DNA of 6,932 nucleotides. It comes from an uncultured Eubacteriales bacterium. GTDB taxonomy: Bacteria > Bacillota > Clostridia > Christensenellales > Pumilibacteraceae. Both the position numbers and the translations under genes were made by a program. Of the stretch, positions 1-5,980 are shown piece after piece; within the stretch, counting starts at the first letter, position 1; each line of letters starts with the position of its first letter. The notes beneath the pieces are model-generated. The model was not told where the DNA came from, did not search any database, and saw only the letters and a list, made by a program, of their open reading frames with translations. Location of the stretch: assembly GCA_900555875.1 (NCBI GenBank), contig USNB01000063.1, positions 1 through 6,932 of the forward strand, written 5' to 3'.

Positions 1-1377
1 GCGCGCAATTTGCGCAGGCTGTTCAAGGACAGAGCGGAAGCGCTCGTGCGGTTGGAACGCTGTTTCATCCTGTCGCCGTCGTCCGTCAGTCTGCTCATGC
101 GGCAGGACGAGTATTTCGATTTCGACGTAGCCATAGTGGACGAGGCGAGCCAGCTCGAGCCGGCGGCGATACTTCCCGTGATCATGCGCTGCCGCAGTAT
201 AGTCATCGTGGGCGACGAATGGCAGATGCCGCCCATGCGCGATTTCCGCGCGTCGCCAGATGCGGAAGCGATGCTGGGCGACGGGGAGATCATGGGCGCG
301 GCGGATTCGGCGCTTTCGCTTGCGCTCGGAAGCGAAGCGTTCTCGGTTAAGGAGCTGGTATGCCATTACCGCAGCAAGACCGAATCGCTCATCGCGTTTT
401 CCCGCCGGCGTTTCTATCCGTATATGCGCACGTTCCCCGCTGCCGTTCCCATGGTGCGCGGAGAGCTGGGCTTCACGGATATCTACGTTCCGGACGGAGT
501 GTGCGAAAAGGGCGTTAACGATGCGGAAGCGAGGGCGATCGTCGGATGTCTGCGCCGTCACTTTGAAAAGTACTACGACGCAAAGACGGGAAAGCTGTCG
601 CGGTCGTTCGGCGTTGTCGCTTTCGGCGAGCCGCAGACGGCATATATCCGCGCACTCGTCGCCGCGGACAAAGAACTGTCGGATAAAATGGAACGCGCGC
701 TCGCGAATTTCGGCGACGTTCCCGAAAAGCTGATGTTCTTCAAGACGATACGCACCGTGCAGGGGCAGGAGACCGAACATCTGTTCCTGTCGCTGACATA
801 CGGGCGGCGCGCGAACGGATCGCTGTGGCAGCAGTTCGGCACGCTGAACCGCGGCAACCTCGGCGAATGCGTGTTCAACGTCGCCGTAACGCGCGCGATG
901 TATTCCGTGACGGTGGTGCATTCGGTAAAGGGACACGAACTGACGGAGAGCAGCGTGGCGTATATAGGCGAATACCTGCGCATGGCGGAAAAGTTCGCCG
1001 CCGGCGAACGCGGAGGCTTCGCGGGTTCGGATCCCGGACCGGGATTCTTCCGCAGCGTGGGCGGATACATACGCAGTCTGGGCATATCGGAGGATCGCAT
1101 CGTATACGATTACGGCGTAACGGACGGTTCGGTGCGCGTGCCTGTAGCCGTGCTGTCGCCGGATAAGAGCCGCGCTGTGCTCGGCGTGTGGTGCGAGCGC
1201 GACGTCGCAGGTTCCGGCTATGATTACTATGACTGCGAGATGAGATATTACGAGAGCCTCGCTCAGCGCGGGTGGACGCTTCACCGCATATCCGCCCACG
1301 ATTGGACGGATAACGCGGAAGCGGAACGCAGAGCGCTCGCCGAAGCGGTGATGAGCGCTTGCGGCATAACGAGATAA
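1..1377 (+). CDS. UPF1-like superfamily 1 helicase, C-terminal part, with degenerate Vsr/DUF559-like nuclease-fold domain (5' truncated)
   Basis: The reading frame is open from base 1, so the start and the Walker A motif lie upstream of the window. Residues here count from the first full codon. Visible SF1 helicase motifs, in order, are the Walker B box VDEASQ (46-51), motif III GDEWQMPP (72-79), motif IV CHYRSKTESLIAFS (121-134), motif V TVQGQE (252-257) and motif VI NVAVTRA (293-299). This order and wording match the DNA2/NAM7/UPF1 type (AAA_12), especially large bacterial helicases with DUF4011 at the front and an MTES_1575/DUF559-related domain at the back. After a linker (about 310-360), residues 366-440 align with that nuclease-fold domain, ending GWTLHRISAHDW. 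The usual RIDLAV and GIECDG motifs read RVPVAV and GVWCER, so the catalytic Asp and Glu appear lost. Family members are usually well over 1,000 aa, so most of the gene is missing. It is followed after 19 bp by the helical-protein gene. Expected role: ATP-driven nucleic-acid unwinding or translocation in the cytoplasm. The helicase assignment is firm; the biological role is unknown. Confidence 0.9.
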   Translation, partial: ARNLRRLFKDRAEALVRLERCFILSPSSVSLLMRQDEYFDFDVAIVDEASQLEPAAILPVIMRCRSIVIVGDEWQMPPMRDFRASPDAEAMLGDGEIMGAADSALSLALGSEAFSVKELVCHYRSKTESLIAFSRRRFYPYMRTFPAAVPMVRGELGFTDIYVPDGVCEKGVNDAEARAIVGCLRRHFEKYYDAKTGKLSRSFGVVAFGEPQTAYIRALVAADKELSDKMERALANFGDVPEKLMFFKTIRTVQGQETEHLFLSLTYGRRANGSLWQQFGTLNRGNLGECVFNVAVTRAMYSVTVVHSVKGHELTESSVAYIGEYLRMAEKFAAGERGGFAGSDPGPGFFRSVGGYIRSLGISEDRIVYDYGVTDGSVRVPVAVLSPDKSRAVLGVWCERDVAGSGYDYYDCEMRYYESLAQRGWTLHRISAHDWTDNAEAERRALAEAVMSACGITR

Positions 1378-1396
1378 AAACAAGGAGAGCGGACAA

Positions 1397-2167
1397 ATGG
1401 ACGAGAGAAGCGAAAGCAGGACCGGCATGAACACGACCGAGTCTGTGGAAAAGGCCATGGCGGAACGCCGCCGCAAGCTGGACGGCGAACGGCAGGAGCG
1501 CGAGATGAAGGAGCAGCTCGACAGGCTGGGCGCGGCGTGCACGCGGCTTGCCGAACAGGCGGCTCAGTTTGCGATGGATTACGGTTACGACGATTTCCGC
1601 ACGGAGATGATGATGGAGTTCCTCGACATGCTCATCGAGATCAACGAGAGCATGAAGCTGTTCTCTGCGACCAGCTCCGTCATGGCGACGATAACCGAGG
1701 CTATAGGCATGGTGGACGACGTCATGAACTTCAACAGGGAAGCGCTCACTTCGACGACGAAAACGAAGTACGGCTTCTTCCGCCGCCTGCGCGAAAAGCG
1801 CCGCTTAAAGAAGGCGATGCGCAACAATCAGGCGCGCATGATGGCGATGTACGATACCATACTCGCGCAGCAGGAGATGGCGACGGGCATGACGGAGTCG
1901 CTCGGCAGGGCAGCGGCGTCCATGCGCGAGCGCCGCGAAAAGCTCAAGGCGAAGCGTGCGAAGCGCAACGAGAGGCTCGCGAAACGCGGCAAGACGAGCA
2001 TACGTTTCAGCGACGGCAGCGCCGCCGCCCGCATGGTAGCGGGTATCGTGGCTGCACGCAGCGGAGAGAACGTGCCCGAGGGCGCCGGCGCCGCTCCCGT
2101 ACCGCCGCCGGCAGCTCCCGGATCGACCGAAGCGGGCGTACCCGACATCAGCGATATCATAAAGTGA
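1397..2167 (+). CDS. Unrecognised methionine-rich all-helical protein with Pro/Ala-rich tail; candidate partner of the downstream AAA ATPase
   Basis: I do not recognise a named family. The ATG at 1397 is supported by AAGGAG at 1382-1387, nine bases upstream. The 256-aa product has no signal peptide or clear membrane segment. Residues 14-55 are highly charged and likely coiled coil. Residues 66-115 form a Met-rich amphipathic helical stretch. A basic patch (129-141, RRLREKRRLKKA) leads into another helix (142-177), and a very basic Arg/Lys stretch covers 177-198. Residues 224-247 are a Pro/Ala/Gly-rich, probably disordered linker, and the protein ends in PDISDIIK (249-256). There are 21 methionines in 256 residues. 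A small helical protein with a basic core, flexible linker and short C-terminal motif, encoded just before a Vps4-like ATPase, resembles the ESCRT-III plan. Residues 151-169 (MYDTILAQQEMATGMTESL) also recall the SNF7 segment with a D-I-x-x-Q-Q-E pattern. This similarity is short and recalled from memory. Alternatives are an unrelated coiled-coil adaptor or a TelA/PspA-like scaffold. That it is a real gene is well supported by its RBS, spacing and length; its function is open. Confidence 0.8.
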   Translation: MDERSESRTGMNTTESVEKAMAERRRKLDGERQEREMKEQLDRLGAACTRLAEQAAQFAMDYGYDDFRTEMMMEFLDMLIEINESMKLFSATSSVMATITEAIGMVDDVMNFNREALTSTTKTKYGFFRRLREKRRLKKAMRNNQARMMAMYDTILAQQEMATGMTESLGRAAASMRERREKLKAKRAKRNERLAKRGKTSIRFSDGSAAARMVAGIVAARSGENVPEGAGAAPVPPPAAPGSTEAGVPDISDIIK

Positions 2168-2180
2168 GCGGAGGCAGAGC

Positions 2181-3329
2181 ATGGCAGGCATGGGAAAACG
2201 TCCTGGCGGAGTGAAAGGACCGTCTCTGGACGAGCTGGAAAAGGAATTTGCCGCGAGCACCGGCGAGATACGCAAGGTGCTGGGCGGTAGACGCGACAAG
2301 CGCGATCTTTCGCCGGAAGATAAGCAGAAACTGCGTTCGGAGTACTCCCGCGCCGCACAGCTCGCAAAGACGCTGGGAGAGCGGCATACGGACGAGGCTA
2401 AGAGCAAAGCCTACGCCGAATATTTCAAACAACTCAGCGATATGGCGGCGAGCTACGGTTCTGTCATGAAGAGCCGCGTTCCCGAGACGACGTTCGACGA
2501 CGTCAAGGGACTGGACGGCGTTAAAAAGCTGGTCAGGAGCTTCATGTTCATGGCGCAGAATCCCGAGATCGTGAAGTATTACAAGCTGGAAGGCGGACTC
2601 GGTATGCTGATGTACGGCGCGCCGGGAACGGGCAAGACGATGTTTGCGGAGGCGATAGCCAACGCGATGGATCTGCCGCTGTTCATAGTCACCCCGGCGG
2701 ATATATTCAAGTCATACGTAGGCGAGAGCGAAGCCGCCGTCAGGCAGATATTCCAGGAGCTGGACGCCTGTCCGGACGGCGCGATACTCTTTGTGGACGA
2801 GTGCGAATCCATATTCAGCCGCAGAGGGCAGGACACGAAAGACTATAAAGCCGCGGTGACCACCGAGCTGCTCCAGCGGCTCAACGGCTTCGGCGTGGAC
2901 GGATCCAAACGCATCATCATAGCGGCGACCAACCGCCCCGACGTCATCGATCCCGCATATCTGCGTTATAAGCGTTTTTCTCACCTCATCCACATCCCGC
3001 CTCCCGACGTCACGGCGAAACGGGAGATCATAGCGGGCAAGCTGTCCGGCATAGCGCTGGACGGAATAACGACGGAGGATATCCTTCAGATGACGGAACA
3101 GTCCTCTTTCGTCCCCGGGGCGAAAAGGGCTTACTATTCCGCCGCGGATCTCTGCGGCATAATAGAGGAGGCGTGCCGTCTCGCGCTCGAGAAACTGCAG
3201 ACGAACGGTTCGCGCGCGCCTCTGCCGCTGACTCGCGATATGTTCGAGTCCGCGTTCCGCAAGATACCTCCCTCCATCCCCGAAGATCTTCTCGAAAAAT
3301 ACGAAAACTTCCGCTCCTCGCGCATGTGA
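2181..3329 (+). CDS. Classic-clade AAA ATPase, Vps4/katanin-like layout with helical N-terminal extension
   Basis: The 382-aa product is a single-AAA-domain ATPase expected to form a ring and thread or remodel protein substrates in the cytoplasm. The ATG at 2181 has GGAGG at 2170-2174, six bases upstream, and lies 13 bp after the previous stop. Visible elements are Walker A GAPGTGKT (146-153), aromatic pore loop KSYVGESE (177-184), Walker B ILFVDE (202-207), sensor 1 ATN (249-251), two arginine-finger candidates R262 and R265 in LRYKRF, and the sensor-2 helix YSAADLCGIIEE (319-330). The C-terminal helix at 351-376 ends LEKYENF, like the closing segment of classic AAA proteins such as Vps4, p97 and FtsH relatives. 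Residues 15-29, 44-65 and 67-95 are predicted helices that could form a small MIT-like substrate-docking bundle, but this is inferred from pattern only. There is no FtsH protease domain, membrane segment or second AAA domain. Oddities are Cys after the Walker B acids (DECES, not DEID or DEIE) and an extra loop (SSFVPGAKRA, 308-317) before sensor 2. The AAA class is certain; the Vps4-like subgrouping is likely but not proven. Confidence 0.93.
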   Translation: MAGMGKRPGGVKGPSLDELEKEFAASTGEIRKVLGGRRDKRDLSPEDKQKLRSEYSRAAQLAKTLGERHTDEAKSKAYAEYFKQLSDMAASYGSVMKSRVPETTFDDVKGLDGVKKLVRSFMFMAQNPEIVKYYKLEGGLGMLMYGAPGTGKTMFAEAIANAMDLPLFIVTPADIFKSYVGESEAAVRQIFQELDACPDGAILFVDECESIFSRRGQDTKDYKAAVTTELLQRLNGFGVDGSKRIIIAATNRPDVIDPAYLRYKRFSHLIHIPPPDVTAKREIIAGKLSGIALDGITTEDILQMTEQSSFVPGAKRAYYSAADLCGIIEEACRLALEKLQTNGSRAPLPLTRDMFESAFRKIPPSIPEDLLEKYENFRSSRM

Positions 3330-3347
3330 GACGCGGTGCATACGGAT

Positions 3348-3399
3348 AAATAAATAACGGGATATAAATATTGCGATATAAATATCCCGTTATTTATTT
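3348..3399. repeat. Perfect 18-bp inverted repeat between the AAA gene and the alcohol dehydrogenase promoter; terminator or operator candidate
   Basis: The left arm AAATAAATAACGGGATAT (3348-3365) and its exact reverse complement (3382-3399) flank a 16-nt loop. It lies 18 bp past the AAA stop, and its last two bases are the first two of the -35 box of the next promoter. The RNA hairpin could end transcription of the upstream operon on either strand, but the 3' side is TTATTTATTT rather than a clean U-run and only about four of the pairs are GC. As DNA it could equally be a protein-binding operator for the downstream gene. Both uses are inference. Confidence 0.75.
3361..3385. repeat. Tandem 11-bp direct repeat GATATAAATAT inside the inverted repeat
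   Basis: GATATAAATAT occurs at 3361-3371 and again at 3375-3385, separated by TGC. It spans the inner parts of both arms and the loop of the 18-bp inverted repeat. The repeat spacing is 14 bp, which is not a whole number of helical turns. No function can be assigned. It could reflect slippage in an AT-rich hairpin or paired protein-binding half-sites. Confidence 0.6.
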
Positions 3400-3426
3400 G
3401 ACAATCCTTCCGAACTGTATTACAAT
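3398..3426 (+). promoter_or_regulatory. SigA-type promoter for the alcohol dehydrogenase gene
   Basis: A perfect -35 box TTGACA (3398-3403) is followed, after a 17-nt spacer, by TACAAT (3421-3426), one base off the -10 consensus. Transcription should start near 3433, giving a leader of about 50 nt. The -35 box overlaps the end of the 18-bp inverted repeat by two bases, so a protein bound to that repeat could block RNA polymerase. The boxes imply strong vegetative expression; no start-site data are available. Confidence 0.85.
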
Positions 3427-3483
3427 GAAAGTGTTCCGGGGCGGGGAGCCTCGGGAAAATAAACATATATATGGGAGATAAAT

Positions 3484-4695
3484 ATGGGACGTTTCACATT
3501 ACCTCGTGATCTGTATCATGGAAAAGGCTCTCTCGCAGAGCTGAAAAACCTCAAAGGCAAAAGAGCGATCCTCGTGCTCGGCGGCGGCAGCATGAAGAGA
3601 TTCGGCTTCGTCGACAAGGCGGTCGGATATCTCAAAGAAGCCGGCATGGAAGTCAGACTGTTCGAGAACGTCGAACCCGATCCTTCCGTCGAGACCGTTA
3701 TGAAAGGCGCTGCCGCAATGCGCGAATTCCAGCCCGACTGGATCATATCCATGGGCGGCGGTTCGCCCATCGATGCGGCTAAAGCCATGTGGGTGTTCTA
3801 TGAGTATCCCGAGACGACGTTCGAAGAGATAATACAGCCGTTCTCATTCCCGACTCTGCGCACGAAGGCGAAGTTCTGCGCCATTCCGTCCACGTCGGGT
3901 ACGGCTACCGAAGTCACGGCGTTCTCCGTCATCACGGATTACTCCAAGGGCATCAAATATCCTCTTGCCGACTTCAACATCACTCCCGACGTCGCGATCG
4001 TCGATCCCGAGCTTGCGGAGACCATGCCCGCCAAACTTACGGCGCATACGGGTATGGACGCCATGACGCACGCCATCGAGGCTTATGTGTCCACGCTCCA
4101 CTGCACCTATACCGATCCGCTCGCGCTGCACGCGATCAAGCTGATCCACCTCAACCTCAAGAAATCCTACGACGGAGATAAGGACGCGCGTGCCGTTATG
4201 CACGACGCGCAGTGCCTTGCCGGTATGGCGTTCTCCAACGCTCTGCTCGGTATCGTCCACTCCATGGCGCACAAGACGGGCGCGGCGTTCACCGGCGGTC
4301 ACATCATCCACGGCGCTGCCAACGCCATGTACCTTCCCAAGGTCATCAAGTACAATTCCGCCGTTCCCGAGGCTGCGGAGCGTTATGCGGAGATCGCGCG
4401 CTTCATCGGCCTTAAGGGCAAGACGACGGCAGAGCTTGTGGACGCTCTCATCGCAGAACTGCGCAGCATGAACAAGGCTCTCAACATCCCTCTCGCGATA
4501 AAGAATTACGGCGAGGGCGGAGTGATCGCCGACAAGAGCATCATCGACGAGAAGGAGTTCAACGATAAGCTCGAATCCGTCGCCGCTCTCGCTATAAGCG
4601 ACGCGTGCACCGGTTCCAATCCTCGTCAGCCTTCGCTGGAGGAGATGAAGAAGCTGCTCCTCGCGGTGTACTACGACAAGGATATCGATTTCTGA
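3484..4695 (+). CDS. Iron-containing (group III) alcohol dehydrogenase, AdhE C-domain-like
   Basis: The 403-aa product is expected to interconvert aldehydes and alcohols with NAD(P)H in the cytoplasm, disposing of fermentation reductant. The length is normal for the family. The NAD(P)-binding loop GGGSPIDAAK spans 91-100. Metal ligands, by analogy with FucO and AdhE, are D192 and H196 in GMDAMTHA, H263 in MAHKTG and H276 in IIHGAANA. Segments such as GGGSPIDAAKAMWVFYEYPE, KYPLADF and the end CTGSNPRQPSLEEMKKLL closely resemble the alcohol dehydrogenase half of bifunctional AdhE. No acetaldehyde dehydrogenase half is present, so this is a stand-alone enzyme. The ATG at 3484 has GGGAG (3473-3477) six bases upstream. 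The gene is flanked by its own promoter and a strong terminator, so it is probably monocistronic. Ile codons are mostly ATC, suggesting high expression. The exact substrate (ethanol, butanol, 1,2-propanediol or other) cannot be read from the sequence. Confidence 0.95.
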   Translation: MGRFTLPRDLYHGKGSLAELKNLKGKRAILVLGGGSMKRFGFVDKAVGYLKEAGMEVRLFENVEPDPSVETVMKGAAAMREFQPDWIISMGGGSPIDAAKAMWVFYEYPETTFEEIIQPFSFPTLRTKAKFCAIPSTSGTATEVTAFSVITDYSKGIKYPLADFNITPDVAIVDPELAETMPAKLTAHTGMDAMTHAIEAYVSTLHCTYTDPLALHAIKLIHLNLKKSYDGDKDARAVMHDAQCLAGMAFSNALLGIVHSMAHKTGAAFTGGHIIHGAANAMYLPKVIKYNSAVPEAAERYAEIARFIGLKGKTTAELVDALIAELRSMNKALNIPLAIKNYGEGGVIADKSIIDEKEFNDKLESVAALAISDACTGSNPRQPSLEEMKKLLLAVYYDKDIDF

Positions 4696-4710
4696 GACAA
4701 CACCTGAAAC

Positions 4711-4738
4711 AAAAAAGGGCGGGCGACCGCCCTTTTTT
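4711..4738 (+). terminator. Strong intrinsic terminator after the alcohol dehydrogenase gene
   Basis: The GC stem GGGCGG (4717-4722) pairs with CCGCCC (4727-4732) around a GCGA tetraloop. A six-A tract precedes the stem and a six-T tract follows it, so the whole element is a 12-bp palindrome. It begins 16 bp after the stop. Because the A and T tracts mirror each other, it could terminate transcription from either direction. Confidence 0.95.
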
Positions 4739-4828
4739 CGTTGCACGGGCGGAGGAGGTCAGCGCTTTGCATGATCGCGGCATATACGGACGGGCATAAA
4801 TAAAACTTAAAAAGGTATGGAAATTCGT
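4739..4828. other. Non-coding spacer between terminator and next promoter
   Basis: This is the first part of a 325-bp stretch without a credible gene (4696-5020); the rest is covered by the terminator, promoter and leader entries. It contains a GGAGGAGG stretch (4751-4758) and a ten-codon ATG frame (4771-4803), but no promoter precedes them after the terminator. I see no repeat, RNA gene or conserved coding signal in it. Confidence 0.5.
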
Positions 4829-4856
4829 TTGCATTTTTCGGGAAGTATGGTATAAT
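4829..4856 (+). promoter_or_regulatory. Extended -10 SigA-type promoter for the dehydrogenase/malic enzyme operon
   Basis: A perfect TATAAT box (4851-4856) is preceded by TGG (4848-4850), giving the extended -10 pattern TGnTATAAT. A weaker -35 candidate TTGCAT lies at 4829-4834 with a 16-nt spacer. Transcription probably starts near 4863. The extended -10 can compensate for the imperfect -35. Confidence 0.85.
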
Positions 4857-4862
4857 AGTTTA

Positions 4863-5020
4863 CGATGAGACAATGGGGGAAGGCGGTTTCGCCTGTCCGA
4901 AGGGCTTGCGGGATCGGCATATGGCTGTGCCCGTTTTTTGGGTGCGGCAAAACACCGGGAAACAGGAAAAGGGATCAAAAAAGCCGACAAAAATCTTAAT
5001 AACGGAACGGATAAAGGACA
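4863..5020 (+). promoter_or_regulatory. Long structured 5' leader of the dehydrogenase/malic enzyme operon; possible attenuator
   Basis: About 158 nt separate the predicted transcription start from the ATG. A clear stem-loop is AGGCG (4881-4885)/CGCCT (4890-4894) with a GTTT loop. Further on, GGGC (4902-4905) can pair with GCCC (4929-4932), followed closely by TTTTTT (4934-4939), which looks like a weak terminator. The same CCC (4930-4932) could instead pair with GGG (4957-4959), enclosing GGTG (4941-4944)/CACC (4953-4956). Mutually exclusive pairings of this sort are seen in attenuators, but the stems are short and I recognise no riboswitch class. Confidence 0.4.
5013..5018 (+). promoter_or_regulatory. 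Ribosome binding site with unusually short spacing
   Basis: AAAGGA ends only two bases before the ATG at 5021, closer than the 5-9 bases seen for the other genes here. No other in-frame ATG occurs before residue 48, which lies past the nucleotide-binding glycines, so the start itself is secure. Initiation may be weakened or may depend on leader structure. Confidence 0.5.
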
Positions 5021-5959
5021 ATGGAAAGAAAACACTCTAAGATCAGTATCATCGGTGCCGGGCTGGTAGGCGCCACTGCGGCGTACTCGATAGCCACCCG
5101 CAAACTCGTTTCCGAGCTTGTCGTCATCGACGTCAACAGGGACAAGGCTAAAGGCGAGGCCATGGATATCAGTCACGGTCTCGTTACCATGGATGCGATG
5201 AACATCCACAGCGGAGAGTATTCGGAGATCGCGGACAGCGACGTTATCGTCGTCACCGCCGGCCTCGGACGCAAACCCGGCGAGAGCAGACTCGACCTTG
5301 CGGCGAAGAACATCGTCATCGCTAAGGACATCGCAGCCAACATCGCCAAGTATTATAACGGCGGAGTAGTGCTCGTCGTAGCCAATCCTCTCGACGTGTT
5401 CACTTACGTCATCCAGAAGTATTCCGGACTTCCCGCGCACAGCGTGGTGGGAACGGGCACGTCGCTGGACAGCGCGCGTTTCCGCTATCTTCTCAGCCGC
5501 GAGCTCAACGTGGATTCCAAGAACATACACGGTTTCATGAGCGGAGAGCACGGCGACAGCCAGTTCGCCGTATGGAGCAGCGTGCATATCGCAGGCATGC
5601 CCATCGATTCGTATTGCGCGAAAGAGGGTATCACTCTTGACAAGCCCGCCATCGAAAACGCGGTGCGCACGGCGGGCGGCGAAGTCATCAAACTCAAGGG
5701 CGCGACGTTCTATGCCATAGCTTCCGTCGTTTCGGAGCTCAGCAACGTCATCATCAAGAATACCCGCAGCGTGCATAACGTCAGCACTCTGCTCGACGGA
5801 TACTACGGTATAAGCGACGTATGCATAAGCGTTCCTACGGTGCTCGGCATCAACGGAGCGGAGATGAAGATCCCTTACGATTATACGGAAGAAGAGCTTG
5901 TGAAACTGCGCTCTTCCGCAGAAAAGATGCGCGAATTCCTCGACAATCTGAAAGTCTGA
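5021..5959 (+). CDS. LDH-fold 2-hydroxyacid dehydrogenase: malate dehydrogenase likely (annotation may read L-lactate dehydrogenase)
   Basis: The 312-aa NAD-dependent cytosolic enzyme of the lactate/malate dehydrogenase family has normal length. Visible features are the glycine motif GAGLVG (12-17), D37 at the end of the second strand (NAD preference), the mobile active-site loop AGLGRKPGESR (80-90), substrate-binding R153 with D150 in LDSARFR, and catalytic H177 in GEHGDS. In LDH the loop reads like AGANQKPGETR; here the specificity glutamine (Q102 in LDH numbering) is arginine (R84, codon 5270-5272), the residue that selects oxaloacetate/malate. Other parts are LDH-like: GEHGDS rather than GGHGDT, and KGAT with T229. 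A malic enzyme follows after 21 bp, which favours malate as product and a malate shunt giving pyruvate. The gene is probably cotranscribed with malic enzyme from the promoter at 4829-4856. The family is certain; malate over lactate is inference from one residue and the neighbour. Confidence 0.93.
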   Translation: MERKHSKISIIGAGLVGATAAYSIATRKLVSELVVIDVNRDKAKGEAMDISHGLVTMDAMNIHSGEYSEIADSDVIVVTAGLGRKPGESRLDLAAKNIVIAKDIAANIAKYYNGGVVLVVANPLDVFTYVIQKYSGLPAHSVVGTGTSLDSARFRYLLSRELNVDSKNIHGFMSGEHGDSQFAVWSSVHIAGMPIDSYCAKEGITLDKPAIENAVRTAGGEVIKLKGATFYAIASVVSELSNVIIKNTRSVHNVSTLLDGYYGISDVCISVPTVLGINGAEMKIPYDYTEEELVKLRSSAEKMREFLDNLKV

Positions 5960-5980
5960 TAATAAGGCAGGTATATTAAA

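Noticed and set aside
573..1396. Minus-strand frames of about 175 codons opposite the helicase
   Set aside because: They are antisense shadows of a GC-rich gene, rich in Arg, Ser and Pro, with no domain and no promoter.
1397..2167. Calling the helical protein PspA/Vipp1 or TelA
   Set aside because: Length and helicity fit loosely, but I see none of the conserved segments I associate with those families, so no name was given.
3471..3483. Alternative upstream ATG at 3471 for the alcohol dehydrogenase gene
   Set aside because: It is out of frame with the enzyme, soon meets a stop, and overlaps the GGGAG ribosome binding site of the real start.
3844..4746. A 300-codon minus-strand frame opposite the alcohol dehydrogenase gene
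   Set aside because: It is antisense to clear catalytic motifs on the plus strand, crosses the terminator and lacks any recognisable motif.
4771..4803. Ten-codon ATG frame downstream of GGAGGAGG after the terminator
   Set aside because: There is no promoter between the terminator and this frame, the RBS spacing is long at about 12 bases, and nothing suggests conservation.
3333..4806. Similarity between the spacer at 3333-3360 and that at 4777-4806 (GCGG, CATA, ACGGA, ATAAATAAA pieces in order)
   Set aside because: The match is gapped and in low-complexity AT-rich DNA, so it is too weak to call a repeat.
3348..4862. Rex or CcpA operator sites near the two metabolic promoters
   Set aside because: Both are common regulators of fermentation genes in Bacillota, so I looked for TTGTTAA-N4-TTAACAA-like and cre-like boxes. 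None was visible; the 18-bp inverted repeat does not match either.
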